From: Hyphomicrobiaceae bacterium | Lineage (GTDB): Bacteria > Pseudomonadota > Alphaproteobacteria > Rhizobiales > Hyphomicrobiaceae | NCBI GenBank assembly: GCA_024281145.1 | Contig: JAMXLN010000226.1 | Coordinates: forward strand, 1-32,439 | Direction: 5' to 3' | DNA length: 32,439 nt | Shown here: positions 8,558-16,713 of the stretch, one piece after another | Layout of the letters: each line of letters begins with the position of its first letter | How positions within the stretch are numbered: the first letter of the stretch is position 1 | Made by a program: the position numbers and the translations under genes | Notes under the pieces: model-generated | Seen by the model: the letters and a program-made list of their open reading frames with translations, nothing else | Databases searched by the model: none | What the model was told of the DNA's origin: nothing

Positions 8558-8674
8558 GTGGCAGCGCATAGTGGCTCGAGGGAGGCTCCGTCAACAAGGA
8601 CAAAGCCCCGGCAAAGGTGGCCCGGTTCCCGAGCCGCGATCCCTATGCTAGATTAGCCGTTACATGGGATAGCG

Positions 8675-9028
8675 ATGCCAAAGCGCCGTCTTGCCCTCGC
8701 TGCCGTGGCGACCGCCGCGCTGCTTGCACTGCCGTTTCCTTCGCGCGCTGGCGATGGCGCGGCGACCGGCGCACCCCAAGGCGCTCCCCCGCCCGCCTGG
8801 CCCACCTCGCCCTATCATGGCGTCATCAGCGGTGCCACGGGCGAGCCCATCCCCTGCCGCTGTCGCTATCGCGATAGTGACTTCAGGCTCGGCGACACGG
8901 TGTGCATGAATACCTACCGCGGTGTGCAGATGGCACGCTGCGACCTCTTCCTCAACAACACGTCTTGGGTGCCCATCGGCGTTCCCTGCACCATGAGCCG
9001 GGTGCCGACGCACCTCGCCGGCAAGTAA
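8675..9028 (+). CDS. Small secreted cysteine-containing protein
   Basis: This 117-residue protein has a textbook signal peptide (MPKRR, hydrophobic 6-20, cut after SRA). A proline/alanine-rich linker follows, then a compact domain with about five cysteines (PCRCRYRD, VCMNTYRG, ARCDLF, PCTMS) that could form disulfides in the periplasm. I do not recognise the family with certainty. The GDTVCMNTYRGVQMARCDLFLNNTSW pattern looks like a small conserved envelope domain. It converges with the RND permease gene, only 36 bases apart. Confidence 0.65.
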   Translation: MPKRRLALAAVATAALLALPFPSRAGDGAATGAPQGAPPPAWPTSPYHGVISGATGEPIPCRCRYRDSDFRLGDTVCMNTYRGVQMARCDLFLNNTSWVPIGVPCTMSRVPTHLAGK

Positions 9029-9035
9029 AGAGCGG

Positions 9036-9051
9036 GGTTTTCCTTAAAACC
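9036..9051. terminator. Small hairpin between convergent genes
   Basis: GGTTTT-CCTT-AAAACC is a perfect six-base inverted repeat with a four-base loop, midway between the stop codons of the secreted protein and the RND permease. Its position suits a bidirectional terminator, but the stem is AT-rich and no long T-run follows, so it may be weak. Confidence 0.35.
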
Positions 9052-9064
9052 ACTAACCGAAACG

Positions 9065-12000
9065 TCACTCGGCCGCGGCGCGTGGCGGCTCGGGCCGGAG
9101 CTCGCTTGCAGCCGGGATGTGCTCGCGGCGTCCGGTCCCCAGGTAAGCGCCGACCTTCTCAAACGTCAGGTAGATGGCGGGTGTGATGTAGAGGGTCAGC
9201 AGCTGCGACACCGCGAGCCCGCCCACCACCGCAAGGCCCAGCGGCTGTCGCAATTCGGCGCCGGCACCCCAGCCGACGGCGATCGGCAGTGTTCCAAACA
9301 GAGCCGCCATGGTGGTCATCATGATCGGACGGAAGCGCAGCAGGCACGCTTCGCGGATCGCGTCGAACGGCGTCGCCCCGCGCGCTCGCGCCTCGATGGC
9401 GAAGTCGACCATCATGATGGCGTTCTTCTTGACGATGCCCACCAGCAGGATGATGCCAATCATGGCGATGATGGTGAGCTCAACGTCGAACACATAGAGG
9501 ATGAGGAGCGCGCCGAGACTGGCGGAGGGCAGTCCCGACAGGATCGTGATCGGATGAATGAAACTCTCGTAGAGGATGCCGAGCACGATATAGATCGTCA
9601 GAATGGCGGCCACGATCAGGATGGGCTGATCGCGGAACGAGCTCTCAAACACTTGCGCGGTGCCCGCGAACTGGCCCGTGATGGTCGCTGGCATTTTCAC
9701 TTCGCGCTCGAGCTCGCGCATCGCCCCGACAGCCTCGCCAAGCGTGTAGCCGGGACCCAGATTGAAGGTGATGGTGACGGCCGGCAGTTGGCTCTGGCGC
9801 GCCACCGAAACGGGCCCGGGCACCAGTTTGACGCGGGTAACCGCGCTCAGCGGCACCTGCTGGCCCGTATTCGATCGCACATACACCTTGGAGAGCACAG
9901 CGGGGTCAAGCTGTTGCGCGCGATCGGTTTCAATGAGCACGGCATAATCATTAGACGGAGTGTATACCGTGGCAAGCTTGCGAATGCCGAATGCCGAATA
10001 GAGCGTCGAGCGCACCACATCCAGGGTGAGCCCCAAGCGACCAAGCTCGTCGCGATCGATGTCGAGGGACAGCTGACGTGCGCCGAGCGTCAGATCGCTG
10101 GTGACATCGGTGAAGCCCGGTGCTTGCTTGACGCGAGCAATGAGCCGCTCCGCGTTGTCGTAGAGCTCGGTTTGGTTGACGCTCGTCAGGGTGTACTGGT
10201 AGAGCGCCGCGCCACTGCGGCTGCCGATGCGCAGATTTTGTAAGGGTACCGGGAATGCGCGAATGCCAGCCACGCTGGCAAGGCTGCGCCGCAATCTGCC
10301 CTGCACGTCGGTGATGCTTCCCTGGCCATGGCGCTCGCTGCGTGCCTTGAGCTGCACAAAGATTGAGCCGCGGTTGAGCGTCGGGTTGAAGAAGCTTTGG
10401 GCGACATTGGAGTTGATATAAAGCACGTCGGGATCGGCCAGGATCCGCTCGGCCAATGCCCGCTGCCGGTCGAGCATGGCATCGAAGCCGATATCGGGTG
10501 CTGCCTCGGTGCGCACGATGATGATGTTGGTGTCCTCGGTGGGCAGGAAGCCCTTCTTGACCGCACCGAAGGCCACGACGGTGGCGACCACCGTGCCGAT
10601 CGTCAAGGCCCACATGAGCCAGGGCACGCGCAATGACGCGTCGAGCGTGACGCGATAGGCCCGCGCCATGAGATCGTAGGCGCCTTCGAAGGCGCGCGAG
10701 AGGATGTTGGGTCGTTGCTCACGGCCGTGATGAACCTTGAGCAGGCGCGAGCACAGCATCGGCGTGAGGGTGAGAGAGACGAAGCCCGACAGCAAGATGG
10801 CGATGCTGATGGTCATGGCGAATTCGAAGAAGAATCGCCCGACGATCCCGCCCATGAACAGGATCGGAATAAAAACCGCGACCAGCGAGAGCGTGATTGA
10901 GAGCACGGTAAAGCCGATCTCCGTTGCCCCCCGGATGGCGGCTTCGAACGGCTTCATGCCCTCTTCGACGTAGCGCACGATATTCTCGAGCACGACGATC
11001 GCATCATCCACCACAAACCCCAGCGCCAAGGTCAGCGCCAGCAGGCTCACGTTGTCGAGCGAGAAATTGAAAAGCGCCATGCCGGCGAAGGTGCCGATGA
11101 TCGACAGCGGCAAGGCGATGGCAGGAATAAATGTCGCACGCCAGGTTCGCAGGAAGGCGAGGATCACCAGGATCACCAGCACCGCCGTCAGCATCAAAGT
11201 GAGCTGCACGTCGTGGACCGAGGCGCGGATCGATTCGGAGCGATCGCTGAGCACGCTGAGCTTGATCGTCGGCGGCAATAACCGATCGAACTCGGGCAGC
11301 ATTTGATGTACGGCATCCGTCACGGCCACCGTGTTGGCATCCGGCTGCCGTTGGACGGAGACGATGATTGAGCGAACGCCATTGAATTCCGTCCGCGCTT
11401 CATCGTCCTCCACGGAATCCTCGACCTTGGCGATGTCCTGGAGCCGCACCGGAGCGCCGTTGCGCCAAGCGATCAATGCCGGCTTGAAATAGGCGGCGTA
11501 GGGCTCGGCGCCCTTGATGTCGAGCACGTAGTACTGCTGGCCGGTGCGGATGCTGCCGATCGGCGCCACCGATGCCAGCGCCATTACCGCCACCCTCACT
11601 TCCTCCACCGAAATGCCGCGTGTGGCCAGTGCGTCGAGGTCGTATTTAATCCGCACGGCACGCTTCTGAGCGCCATTGATGGTGACCTGGGCCACGCCCG
11701 GGAGGGTCGACAGCTTGGGGCTCATCACCTTCTCGGCGAACTCGTTGATCTCCTGCGACTGAGCCGTTTCTGAGGTGAGGGCCAGGAAGATAATCGGCGA
11801 GTCGGCCGGGTTGACCTTGCGGTAGGCCGGCGGCGCCGGCAGGTCGATGGGTAGTCGCGCCATGGCGACGGAGATCGATGACTGCACGTCGAGCGCGGCC
11901 GCATCGATGTTGCGGCCAAGATCGAATTCCAAGGCCACCTGGGTGTTGCCCTGCGTGCTGAGCGAGGTAATCGATGTGATCCCGGCGATGGTGGCGAACT

Positions 12001-12208
12001 GCCGCTCCAGCGGCGCAGCTACCGACACCGCCATCGTGTCCGGGCTGGCACCAGGGTATTGCACGCTCACCGTTATGGTCGGTACTTCGATGCGCGGGAT
12101 GGCGGCGATCGGCAGCTGCCGATAGCCGAAGAAGCCCCCCAGCAACAGCGAGGCCATCACCAGCGTCGTCATGACGGGGCGACGGATGCACAGCTCCGAC
12201 AGGCGCAT
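9065..12208 (-). CDS. RND efflux transporter permease (AcrB/MdtC type)
   Basis: This 1047-residue inner-membrane pump subunit is of the hydrophobe/amphiphile efflux (HAE1) class. The first helix follows RPVMTTLVMASLLLGGFFGYRQLP, and ISVQYPGASPDTM is the usual porter-domain start. The proton-relay Asp pair of helix 4 is present in GFVVDDAIVVLENIV, and the C-terminal half repeats the fold (GIVKKNAIMMVDFA). It should form a trimer driven by the proton gradient and export drugs, detergents or envelope compounds with the adaptor encoded just upstream and an outer-membrane channel that is not in the window. I chose ATG 12208 (MRLSELCIRRP), the normal family start; the longer frame adds 45 basic residues. 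The gap to the adaptor is 16 bases, so this is one operon. Confidence 0.93.
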   Translation of the reverse strand: MRLSELCIRRPVMTTLVMASLLLGGFFGYRQLPIAAIPRIEVPTITVSVQYPGASPDTMAVSVAAPLERQFATIAGITSITSLSTQGNTQVALEFDLGRNIDAAALDVQSSISVAMARLPIDLPAPPAYRKVNPADSPIIFLALTSETAQSQEINEFAEKVMSPKLSTLPGVAQVTINGAQKRAVRIKYDLDALATRGISVEEVRVAVMALASVAPIGSIRTGQQYYVLDIKGAEPYAAYFKPALIAWRNGAPVRLQDIAKVEDSVEDDEARTEFNGVRSIIVSVQRQPDANTVAVTDAVHQMLPEFDRLLPPTIKLSVLSDRSESIRASVHDVQLTLMLTAVLVILVILAFLRTWRATFIPAIALPLSIIGTFAGMALFNFSLDNVSLLALTLALGFVVDDAIVVLENIVRYVEEGMKPFEAAIRGATEIGFTVLSITLSLVAVFIPILFMGGIVGRFFFEFAMTISIAILLSGFVSLTLTPMLCSRLLKVHHGREQRPNILSRAFEGAYDLMARAYRVTLDASLRVPWLMWALTIGTVVATVVAFGAVKKGFLPTEDTNIIIVRTEAAPDIGFDAMLDRQRALAERILADPDVLYINSNVAQSFFNPTLNRGSIFVQLKARSERHGQGSITDVQGRLRRSLASVAGIRAFPVPLQNLRIGSRSGAALYQYTLTSVNQTELYDNAERLIARVKQAPGFTDVTSDLTLGARQLSLDIDRDELGRLGLTLDVVRSTLYSAFGIRKLATVYTPSNDYAVLIETDRAQQLDPAVLSKVYVRSNTGQQVPLSAVTRVKLVPGPVSVARQSQLPAVTITFNLGPGYTLGEAVGAMRELEREVKMPATITGQFAGTAQVFESSFRDQPILIVAAILTIYIVLGILYESFIHPITILSGLPSASLGALLILYVFDVELTIIAMIGIILLVGIVKKNAIMMVDFAIEARARGATPFDAIREACLLRFRPIMMTTMAALFGTLPIAVGWGAGAELRQPLGLAVVGGLAVSQLLTLYITPAIYLTFEKVGAYLGTGRREHIPAASELRPEPPRAAAE

Positions 12209-12224
12209 GGGTCCCCTTCCCGGC

Positions 12225-13460
12225 CTAGCCGCGGCCGTTCGCGCGGCGCTCTTCGGAGGCCGGGGTGCTGCCCGCCGGCCGACGCGGCTCCTCGACTTTG
12301 ACGGTGACCCCCGGCGCCAGGCGGATCTGGCCGTCGGTGACAACGCGCTCGCCGGGCTTAAGCCCGCCGCTCAGGTAGGCGGTCTGGCCCACAATGCGCT
12401 CGACGATGACCGTGCGGGGGGCGACCGTGTCGTCGGCCCCGATGACCCAGACAATCATGCCCTGCTGCGCTGGCAGGACCGCGGAGGCCGGCACCGCCAG
12501 CATCCCCCGCTTCGTTTCGACGGTGAGGGCCACCTCCGCGGACAACCCCGGCCACAGCACCTCATCGGCGTTCTCGGCGATCACGCGCGCCGTAATGGTG
12601 CCGGTCTGCTTGTCGACCTGGTTGTCCACGAAGCCCAGCGTTCCCTGCACGACCATCGGCTTGGTGCTGCCGCGCACGGTGATGTCGGCCAGAGCTTTGG
12701 CCGTGAGCGCGCGACGCAAGACGCCGAGCTCGTTCTGCGGCACGGCAAAGGTCACCCAGATCGGCTTCGTCTGATTGATGATGACGAGAGGGGCCTCCGC
12801 GTCGACGCCGCGCACCGTGGCGCCGACCTTGGAGGTGAGCGTCCCCGTGCGGCCCGTAATCGGCGCGCGGATCGTGAGATAATCCAGCTGGGTGCGCTGC
12901 GACTCAAGCAAAGCGATGCCGGCGGCGATGCTGGCCTTGAGCCCCTCCACGGCGTAGCGTGCCTGATCGACAGAGGCCTCAGTCACGATCTTCTTGCCGA
13001 TCAGCGCCTCGCGTCGCAGCAGCGTCGCTTCGGCGTCCCTGAGGCTCGCCTGGTCCTTGGCTATGCTCGCTTCGGCCTGCGAAATCTGTGCCTTGACCAG
13101 CCGATCGTCGAGACGAAAGAGGACGTCGTTCTCGTTGACGAGATCGCCCTCCTTGAAGAGCACCTCGACAATCTGGCCATCCACGCGCGTCTTGACAGCC
13201 ACGTTGGCAAACGGCTCCACCGTGCCGGGCGCCATCAGGATGACGGGCATGTCGGAGGCGATGACGCTGGCTGCGGTGACGGGAGCCGGCGGACCGCTGC
13301 GGCCCTTGCCCTCGGCCTTCTTGGGCACCGCCTTGGCCGTGTCGGCGGACGGCAAACCAGGGTGCGGAAGGATCGCCAGCGCATAAGCAAGGCCGACGCC
13401 AATGGTCGCGCCGGCCACATAGAGTGCAAACCGCCTGGCTCTCATCGAAGCGAACGCCAC
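12225..13460 (-). CDS. RND efflux periplasmic adaptor (membrane-fusion protein, HlyD family)
   Basis: This 411-residue adaptor has an N-terminal anchor (RRFALYVAGATIGVGLAYAL). The first lipoyl half is VKTRVDGQIVEVLFKEGDLV. An alpha-hairpin rich in Glu/Gln/Arg (about 130-200) follows, then the second lipoyl half (IRAPITGRTGTLTSKVG), a beta-barrel domain, and a membrane-proximal domain ending in GLKPGERVVTDGQIRLAPG. It links the permease to an outer-membrane channel. It is the first gene of the operon, with the permease next. ATG 13445 (MRARRF) is an alternative start. The long proline/alanine/lysine stretch after the anchor may act as a spacer. Its substrate is not visible from the sequence. 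Confidence 0.92.
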   Translation of the reverse strand: MAFASMRARRFALYVAGATIGVGLAYALAILPHPGLPSADTAKAVPKKAEGKGRSGPPAPVTAASVIASDMPVILMAPGTVEPFANVAVKTRVDGQIVEVLFKEGDLVNENDVLFRLDDRLVKAQISQAEASIAKDQASLRDAEATLLRREALIGKKIVTEASVDQARYAVEGLKASIAAGIALLESQRTQLDYLTIRAPITGRTGTLTSKVGATVRGVDAEAPLVIINQTKPIWVTFAVPQNELGVLRRALTAKALADITVRGSTKPMVVQGTLGFVDNQVDKQTGTITARVIAENADEVLWPGLSAEVALTVETKRGMLAVPASAVLPAQQGMIVWVIGADDTVAPRTVIVERIVGQTAYLSGGLKPGERVVTDGQIRLAPGVTVKVEEPRRPAGSTPASEERRANGRG

Positions 13461-13531
13461 CCCTCAACCCCGCGGGCCCGACCAACCGGATTGTGGAAGA
13501 TCGCAAGCCCCGGGTTCAAACACATACTAGG

Positions 13532-13550
13532 GCGCAAAGACGCTTTGCGC
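13532..13550. promoter_or_regulatory. Perfect 8-bp inverted repeat, candidate operator of the efflux operon
   Basis: GCGCAAAG-ACG-CTTTGCGC lies 72 bases upstream of the adaptor start, between it and the MarR-type regulator. There is no T-run on either side, so a terminator is less likely than a dimer-binding site. A possible -10 (TAGTAT, minus strand) lies just downstream of the repeat. MarR proteins bind palindromes of about this size, so the neighbouring regulator is a natural candidate; this link is inference. Confidence 0.45.
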
Positions 13551-13709
13551 GAGTGTCCCGCGATGGGCCCCAAATCCTGCCCACATTGGGCCAAAGGCAA
13601 CGCCGGCGCCACATCCCTTTGGTCGCAGCACCAAAAACCCGCGGCGGTTCTGCCCGCGGCGCAAGCGCCAGACAAGTCCGCCGCCCCACGCCCCCCATCG
13701 AGCGCGAGG

Positions 13710-14219
13710 CTAGAGACGATAGCGGACCTGGTCGGTCCAGAAGCGTTCCAGCCGCACAAGGGCCTTGTTCAGGCCCTTGAAATCCTCATGTGAGATCTGC
13801 GCCACGGTCTCCAGCGAGAGGAGCTGGCGCTCGTAGAGCTTCTGAATAATCAGCCGCGCCCCAAGCCCCTTGGGTGTCAGACTGACCCGGACCGAGCGGC
13901 GATCCTTCTCGGAACGCTTGTAGTGCAGATAGCCCATCTCCACGAGCTTTTTGAGGTTGTAGGAGACGTTGGAGCCCAGATAGTAGCCCCGCGTCTTGAG
14001 CTCGCCAGCGGTGAGCTCATCATCGCCCATGTTGTTGAGCAAGAGCGCCTGAACGCTGTTGATCTCAGCGCCGCCGTGTCGGTCGAACTCGTCCTTGACG
14101 ACATCGAGCAGCAGGCGATGCAGGCGCTCGATCATCCTGAGCGCGTGCAAATACTCGCTGCGAACGCTGCCCTCGCCCGCAGGCGTGCGCAGGCGCACCA
14201 TGTCCAACGCAACACTCAT
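13710..14219 (-). CDS. ldtR: MarR family winged-helix regulator, LdtR-like
   Basis: This 169-residue regulator has the winged-helix core in the middle. INSVQALLLNNMGDDELTAGELKTRGYYLGSNVSYNLKKLVEMGYL covers the helices up to the recognition helix, and RSEKDRRSVRVSLTPKG is the wing. The YYLGSNVSYNLKKLV recognition segment and the SEYLHALRMIERLHRLLLDVVKDEF N-terminal helix match what I know of LdtR, a MarR-type regulator of Rhizobiales (Liberibacter, Sinorhizobium) linked to an L,D-transpeptidase and cell-envelope stress. ATG 14219 is preceded by AGGCAGGGA. It lies upstream of the efflux operon on the same strand with a 249-base gap, so it may control that operon, itself, or distant envelope genes. 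Confidence 0.82.
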   Translation of the reverse strand: MSVALDMVRLRTPAGEGSVRSEYLHALRMIERLHRLLLDVVKDEFDRHGGAEINSVQALLLNNMGDDELTAGELKTRGYYLGSNVSYNLKKLVEMGYLHYKRSEKDRRSVRVSLTPKGLGARLIIQKLYERQLLSLETVAQISHEDFKGLNKALVRLERFWTDQVRYRL

Positions 14220-14486
14220 GGGTCCCTGCCTTAATGCTGTCTGACGCGTTCCGGTTTTCCGGATTGGCGCCAACACTAGGCGAAAGGCGCTAATTTTAAC
14301 TTAAAGCAATGGGTTAACGAACCATGACCCGGGCGCACCCGGCGGCTCTCGACGCCGCGGGGCTCACCTGGCACTCGGGGCGTTCATGAACCCTAAGGGA
14401 GAAGCCAGCACAGCCGCTCCGCCCCGGGGCTCCCTGCAGCGAGCACACCAGAAAAGCCGCTCGCTCCCCCCAAGCCGGCTCATCGC

Positions 14487-15500
14487 TCATCCAACCATAA
14501 ATCCCGCGCCAACGGGATCGTCGCGGTCGATGCACCATCGCGCGGTGCCGATGATGTTGGCCCTGCCCTTGATCGTCGGGCACACCGCGGGCTCTTTGCC
14601 GAGCATGGCCTTGCCGATGAGGCAGCCTTCAAACACGCCAGTGCCGAGCAAGCCCTCCGACTGGATCGGTTGATTGAGCCCCAGTTTGCCGCGCGCATGA
14701 AACATCGCCATCATCGCCGACGTGCCGGTGCCACCGGGAGAGCGGTCGAGCTGCCCCGCGCTAAAGACGTGCACGTTCTTGTAGAAGGCGCCGGGCAGCC
14801 GCCCCTCGTGCCAGAGCGTGACGAAGTTGAGGTTGCTGACGTGGCCCTGTGTTGGATGCTGCAGTTTGCCCTTCTCGCGTAGCATCTCGCGAGCGGCGAG
14901 GCCGATCTGCGACAGCTGCGGAGCGTTGTCGGGGTTGATTTCAAGGCCCCTGCCGCGGATGTCGATGATGCCGAAATAGTTGCCACCCCAAGCCACGTCG
15001 GCGCTCACCCGGCCGAGACCTGGCACATCGAGCGGGATGTCCTGAGCCGCCACGTAGGCCGGCACGTTCTCGAAACGGCACCAGGCCACCCGATCGCCTT
15101 CGTGGGCGACTTCGCTCACAACCGGGCCGGCGGTGGTCTCAAAGCGAATGGTGGTACGCCCATGCTCGGCTTTGGGCACCATGCCCAGCGCCACCATGGC
15201 CATCGACACGGCAATCGTTCCGTGGCCACACATGTGCGAATACTGGGTGCCGTCGACCCAGATCAGACCGGCGTCGAAGCCCGGCTCCGATGGCGGCGTG
15301 AGGAACACGCCGAACATGTCCTTGTGCCCGCGCGGCTCGCGCATCAACGCGGTACGCACCCAGTCGAAGTTTTGCTCCAGGAACCGACGCTTTTCGACAA
15401 TGCTCGACGCTGGCGGGTAGAGAATGCCGGAGTGGATGATGCACGTGGGCTCACCTTCCGTGTGAGTGTAGATCACGTCAAAGGCTATGTTGCAGCGCAT
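14487..15500 (-). CDS. Proline racemase family protein with Cys/Gly active-site pair
   Basis: This 337-residue protein belongs to the proline racemase / 4-hydroxyproline 2-epimerase / trans-3-hydroxy-L-proline dehydratase family. The first catalytic residue is present (C91 in MCGHGTIAV). The second, normally Cys in racemases and epimerases and Thr or Ser in dehydratases, is G256 in DRSPGGTGTSA. A two-base racemisation is then unlikely; loss of water (dehydratase) with one catalytic base, or another substrate, fits better. The start is ATG 15500, preceded by AAGG at a normal distance; the longer frame lacks support. It is divergent from the ABC importer with a 130-base shared promoter region, and the reductase at the end of that operon could take the dehydratase product. 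Confidence 0.85.
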   Translation of the reverse strand: MRCNIAFDVIYTHTEGEPTCIIHSGILYPPASSIVEKRRFLEQNFDWVRTALMREPRGHKDMFGVFLTPPSEPGFDAGLIWVDGTQYSHMCGHGTIAVSMAMVALGMVPKAEHGRTTIRFETTAGPVVSEVAHEGDRVAWCRFENVPAYVAAQDIPLDVPGLGRVSADVAWGGNYFGIIDIRGRGLEINPDNAPQLSQIGLAAREMLREKGKLQHPTQGHVSNLNFVTLWHEGRLPGAFYKNVHVFSAGQLDRSPGGTGTSAMMAMFHARGKLGLNQPIQSEGLLGTGVFEGCLIGKAMLGKEPAVCPTIKGRANIIGTARWCIDRDDPVGAGFMVG

Positions 15501-15630
15501 GAAGTTGCCTTGCGGTTGGCATGCCGCCATAGTCGGGGCAAGCGTGTCTGACGATGCCGGAAGAGGCGCGCCGCAACACGATACTCGCCGGTTCACGCGC
15601 GCGTCGAGCGGCTATGGAGGAGATCGAACC
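15501..15630. promoter_or_regulatory. Shared divergent promoter region, racemase family gene versus ABC operon
   Basis: Both start codons point outward from this 130-base segment, so both promoters and any common operator must be here or in the gene starts. No clear palindrome stands out. The strong ribosome site GGAGGAG at 15616-15622 precedes the binding-protein gene by eight bases. Confidence 0.5.
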
Positions 15631-16674
15631 ATGACGAGAAATCTCGTGTGGGCCCTGCTCGGGGCGGGCGCCTGTCTGGCGACGGCGAACCCGGCATTGG
15701 CGCAGCAGAGGCTGACGGTGGCCACCTACGGGGGAAACTGGGGCGAGGCGCAAAAGGCCTGCATTCTCGAGCCATTTGCAAAGGCAAGTGGTGTGCAGGT
15801 GGTGCAGGAGATGAGCGTCTCGACCGTCACCTACAACAAACTGAAGCAGCAGAAGGGTAATCCTTCGATCGATATCGCCTGGATCGACGGAGGCATCTCC
15901 GAGCTTGCCTCTGCCGACGGCGTGGTGGCCGCGATCGATCCGGCCAAGGTGCCGAACATTGCGGGCCTCATCGACGAAGCGGTTTACAAGACCAAGGATG
16001 GCAAGATTTACGCGCTCAGCACGGGGTTTTATGCGCTCGGCATTGCTTACAACACCAAGGAGCTCAAGGAAGCGCCGCAGTCCTGGTGGGACATTTGGAA
16101 GCCTGAGTATTCAGGCAAAGTGACGCTACCCAGTCCCGTCAACGCGGCGGGCCTACCGTTCTTTGCGCATATCATCACCCTCACCGGTGGGTCGCTCGAC
16201 AATCCCACGTCCGGGGTGGAAAAGCTCAAGACCATCAAGGTGTCGAGCTACTACGACGCATCCGGGGTGGCGCAGGCGGCGCTCCAAAGCGGGGAAGCGG
16301 TCGCGGCGGCTTATTACAATACCGCCGCATGGGCGATTGCAGACAAGGGGCTGCCGATCGCCTTCATCGTGCCCAAAGAAGGAGCACCCTCAGCCGACAT
16401 TCGTGTGCACATCGCAGACGGTACCAAGAATGCCGACGCGGCGCTGCAGTTCGTCAACTATGCAGTTGGGGACGAGGCGATGAATTGCCTCGCCGAGAAG
16501 CTCTATGTCGGCCCGCCAACCAAGCACTACAAGATTTCCGATCAGGCCAAGTCGCGCATGCCCTGGGGCGCCAGCGGCAACGTGAAGAACCTCGCCATTC
16601 CCAACTGGGATGCCCTTAATGCCAAGCGTGCAGCGCTGACCGAGGTCTGGAATCGACAGATTGCCGGGAAGTAG
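15631..16674 (+). CDS. ABC transporter substrate-binding protein (spermidine/putrescine type)
   Basis: This 347-residue periplasmic binding protein has a signal peptide (MTRNLVWALLGAGACLATANPALA, cut before QQR). The mature protein starts RLTVATYGGNWGEAQKA, typical of the PotD/PotF-like cluster, and DIAWIDGG plus WWDIWKPEYSGKVTLP are family landmarks. It delivers a small organic amine or acid to the importer encoded next. The strong ribosome site GGAGGAG supports ATG 15631; the longer upstream frame has no such site. Relatives bind polyamines, but also proline betaine-like or other amines, so with a racemase-family enzyme and an OCD-family reductase around it, an imino acid or hydroxyproline derivative is a reasonable guess. 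Confidence 0.9.
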   Translation: MTRNLVWALLGAGACLATANPALAQQRLTVATYGGNWGEAQKACILEPFAKASGVQVVQEMSVSTVTYNKLKQQKGNPSIDIAWIDGGISELASADGVVAAIDPAKVPNIAGLIDEAVYKTKDGKIYALSTGFYALGIAYNTKELKEAPQSWWDIWKPEYSGKVTLPSPVNAAGLPFFAHIITLTGGSLDNPTSGVEKLKTIKVSSYYDASGVAQAALQSGEAVAAAYYNTAAWAIADKGLPIAFIVPKEGAPSADIRVHIADGTKNADAALQFVNYAVGDEAMNCLAEKLYVGPPTKHYKISDQAKSRMPWGASGNVKNLAIPNWDALNAKRAALTEVWNRQIAGK

Positions 16675-16713
16675 AAAAAGCGCGGGGTTTCGCCCTGCCG
16701 ATGTGAGAGCCGC

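Noticed and set aside
12171-13793. A 540-residue open frame on the plus strand
   Set aside because: It is antisense to the membrane-fusion protein gene and rich in Gly/Arg/Ala/Asp without motifs.
16675-16713. Terminator between the binding protein and the ATPase genes
   Set aside because: GGGG-TTTCG-CCC gives only a three- to four-base stem without T-run; the genes are probably one operon.
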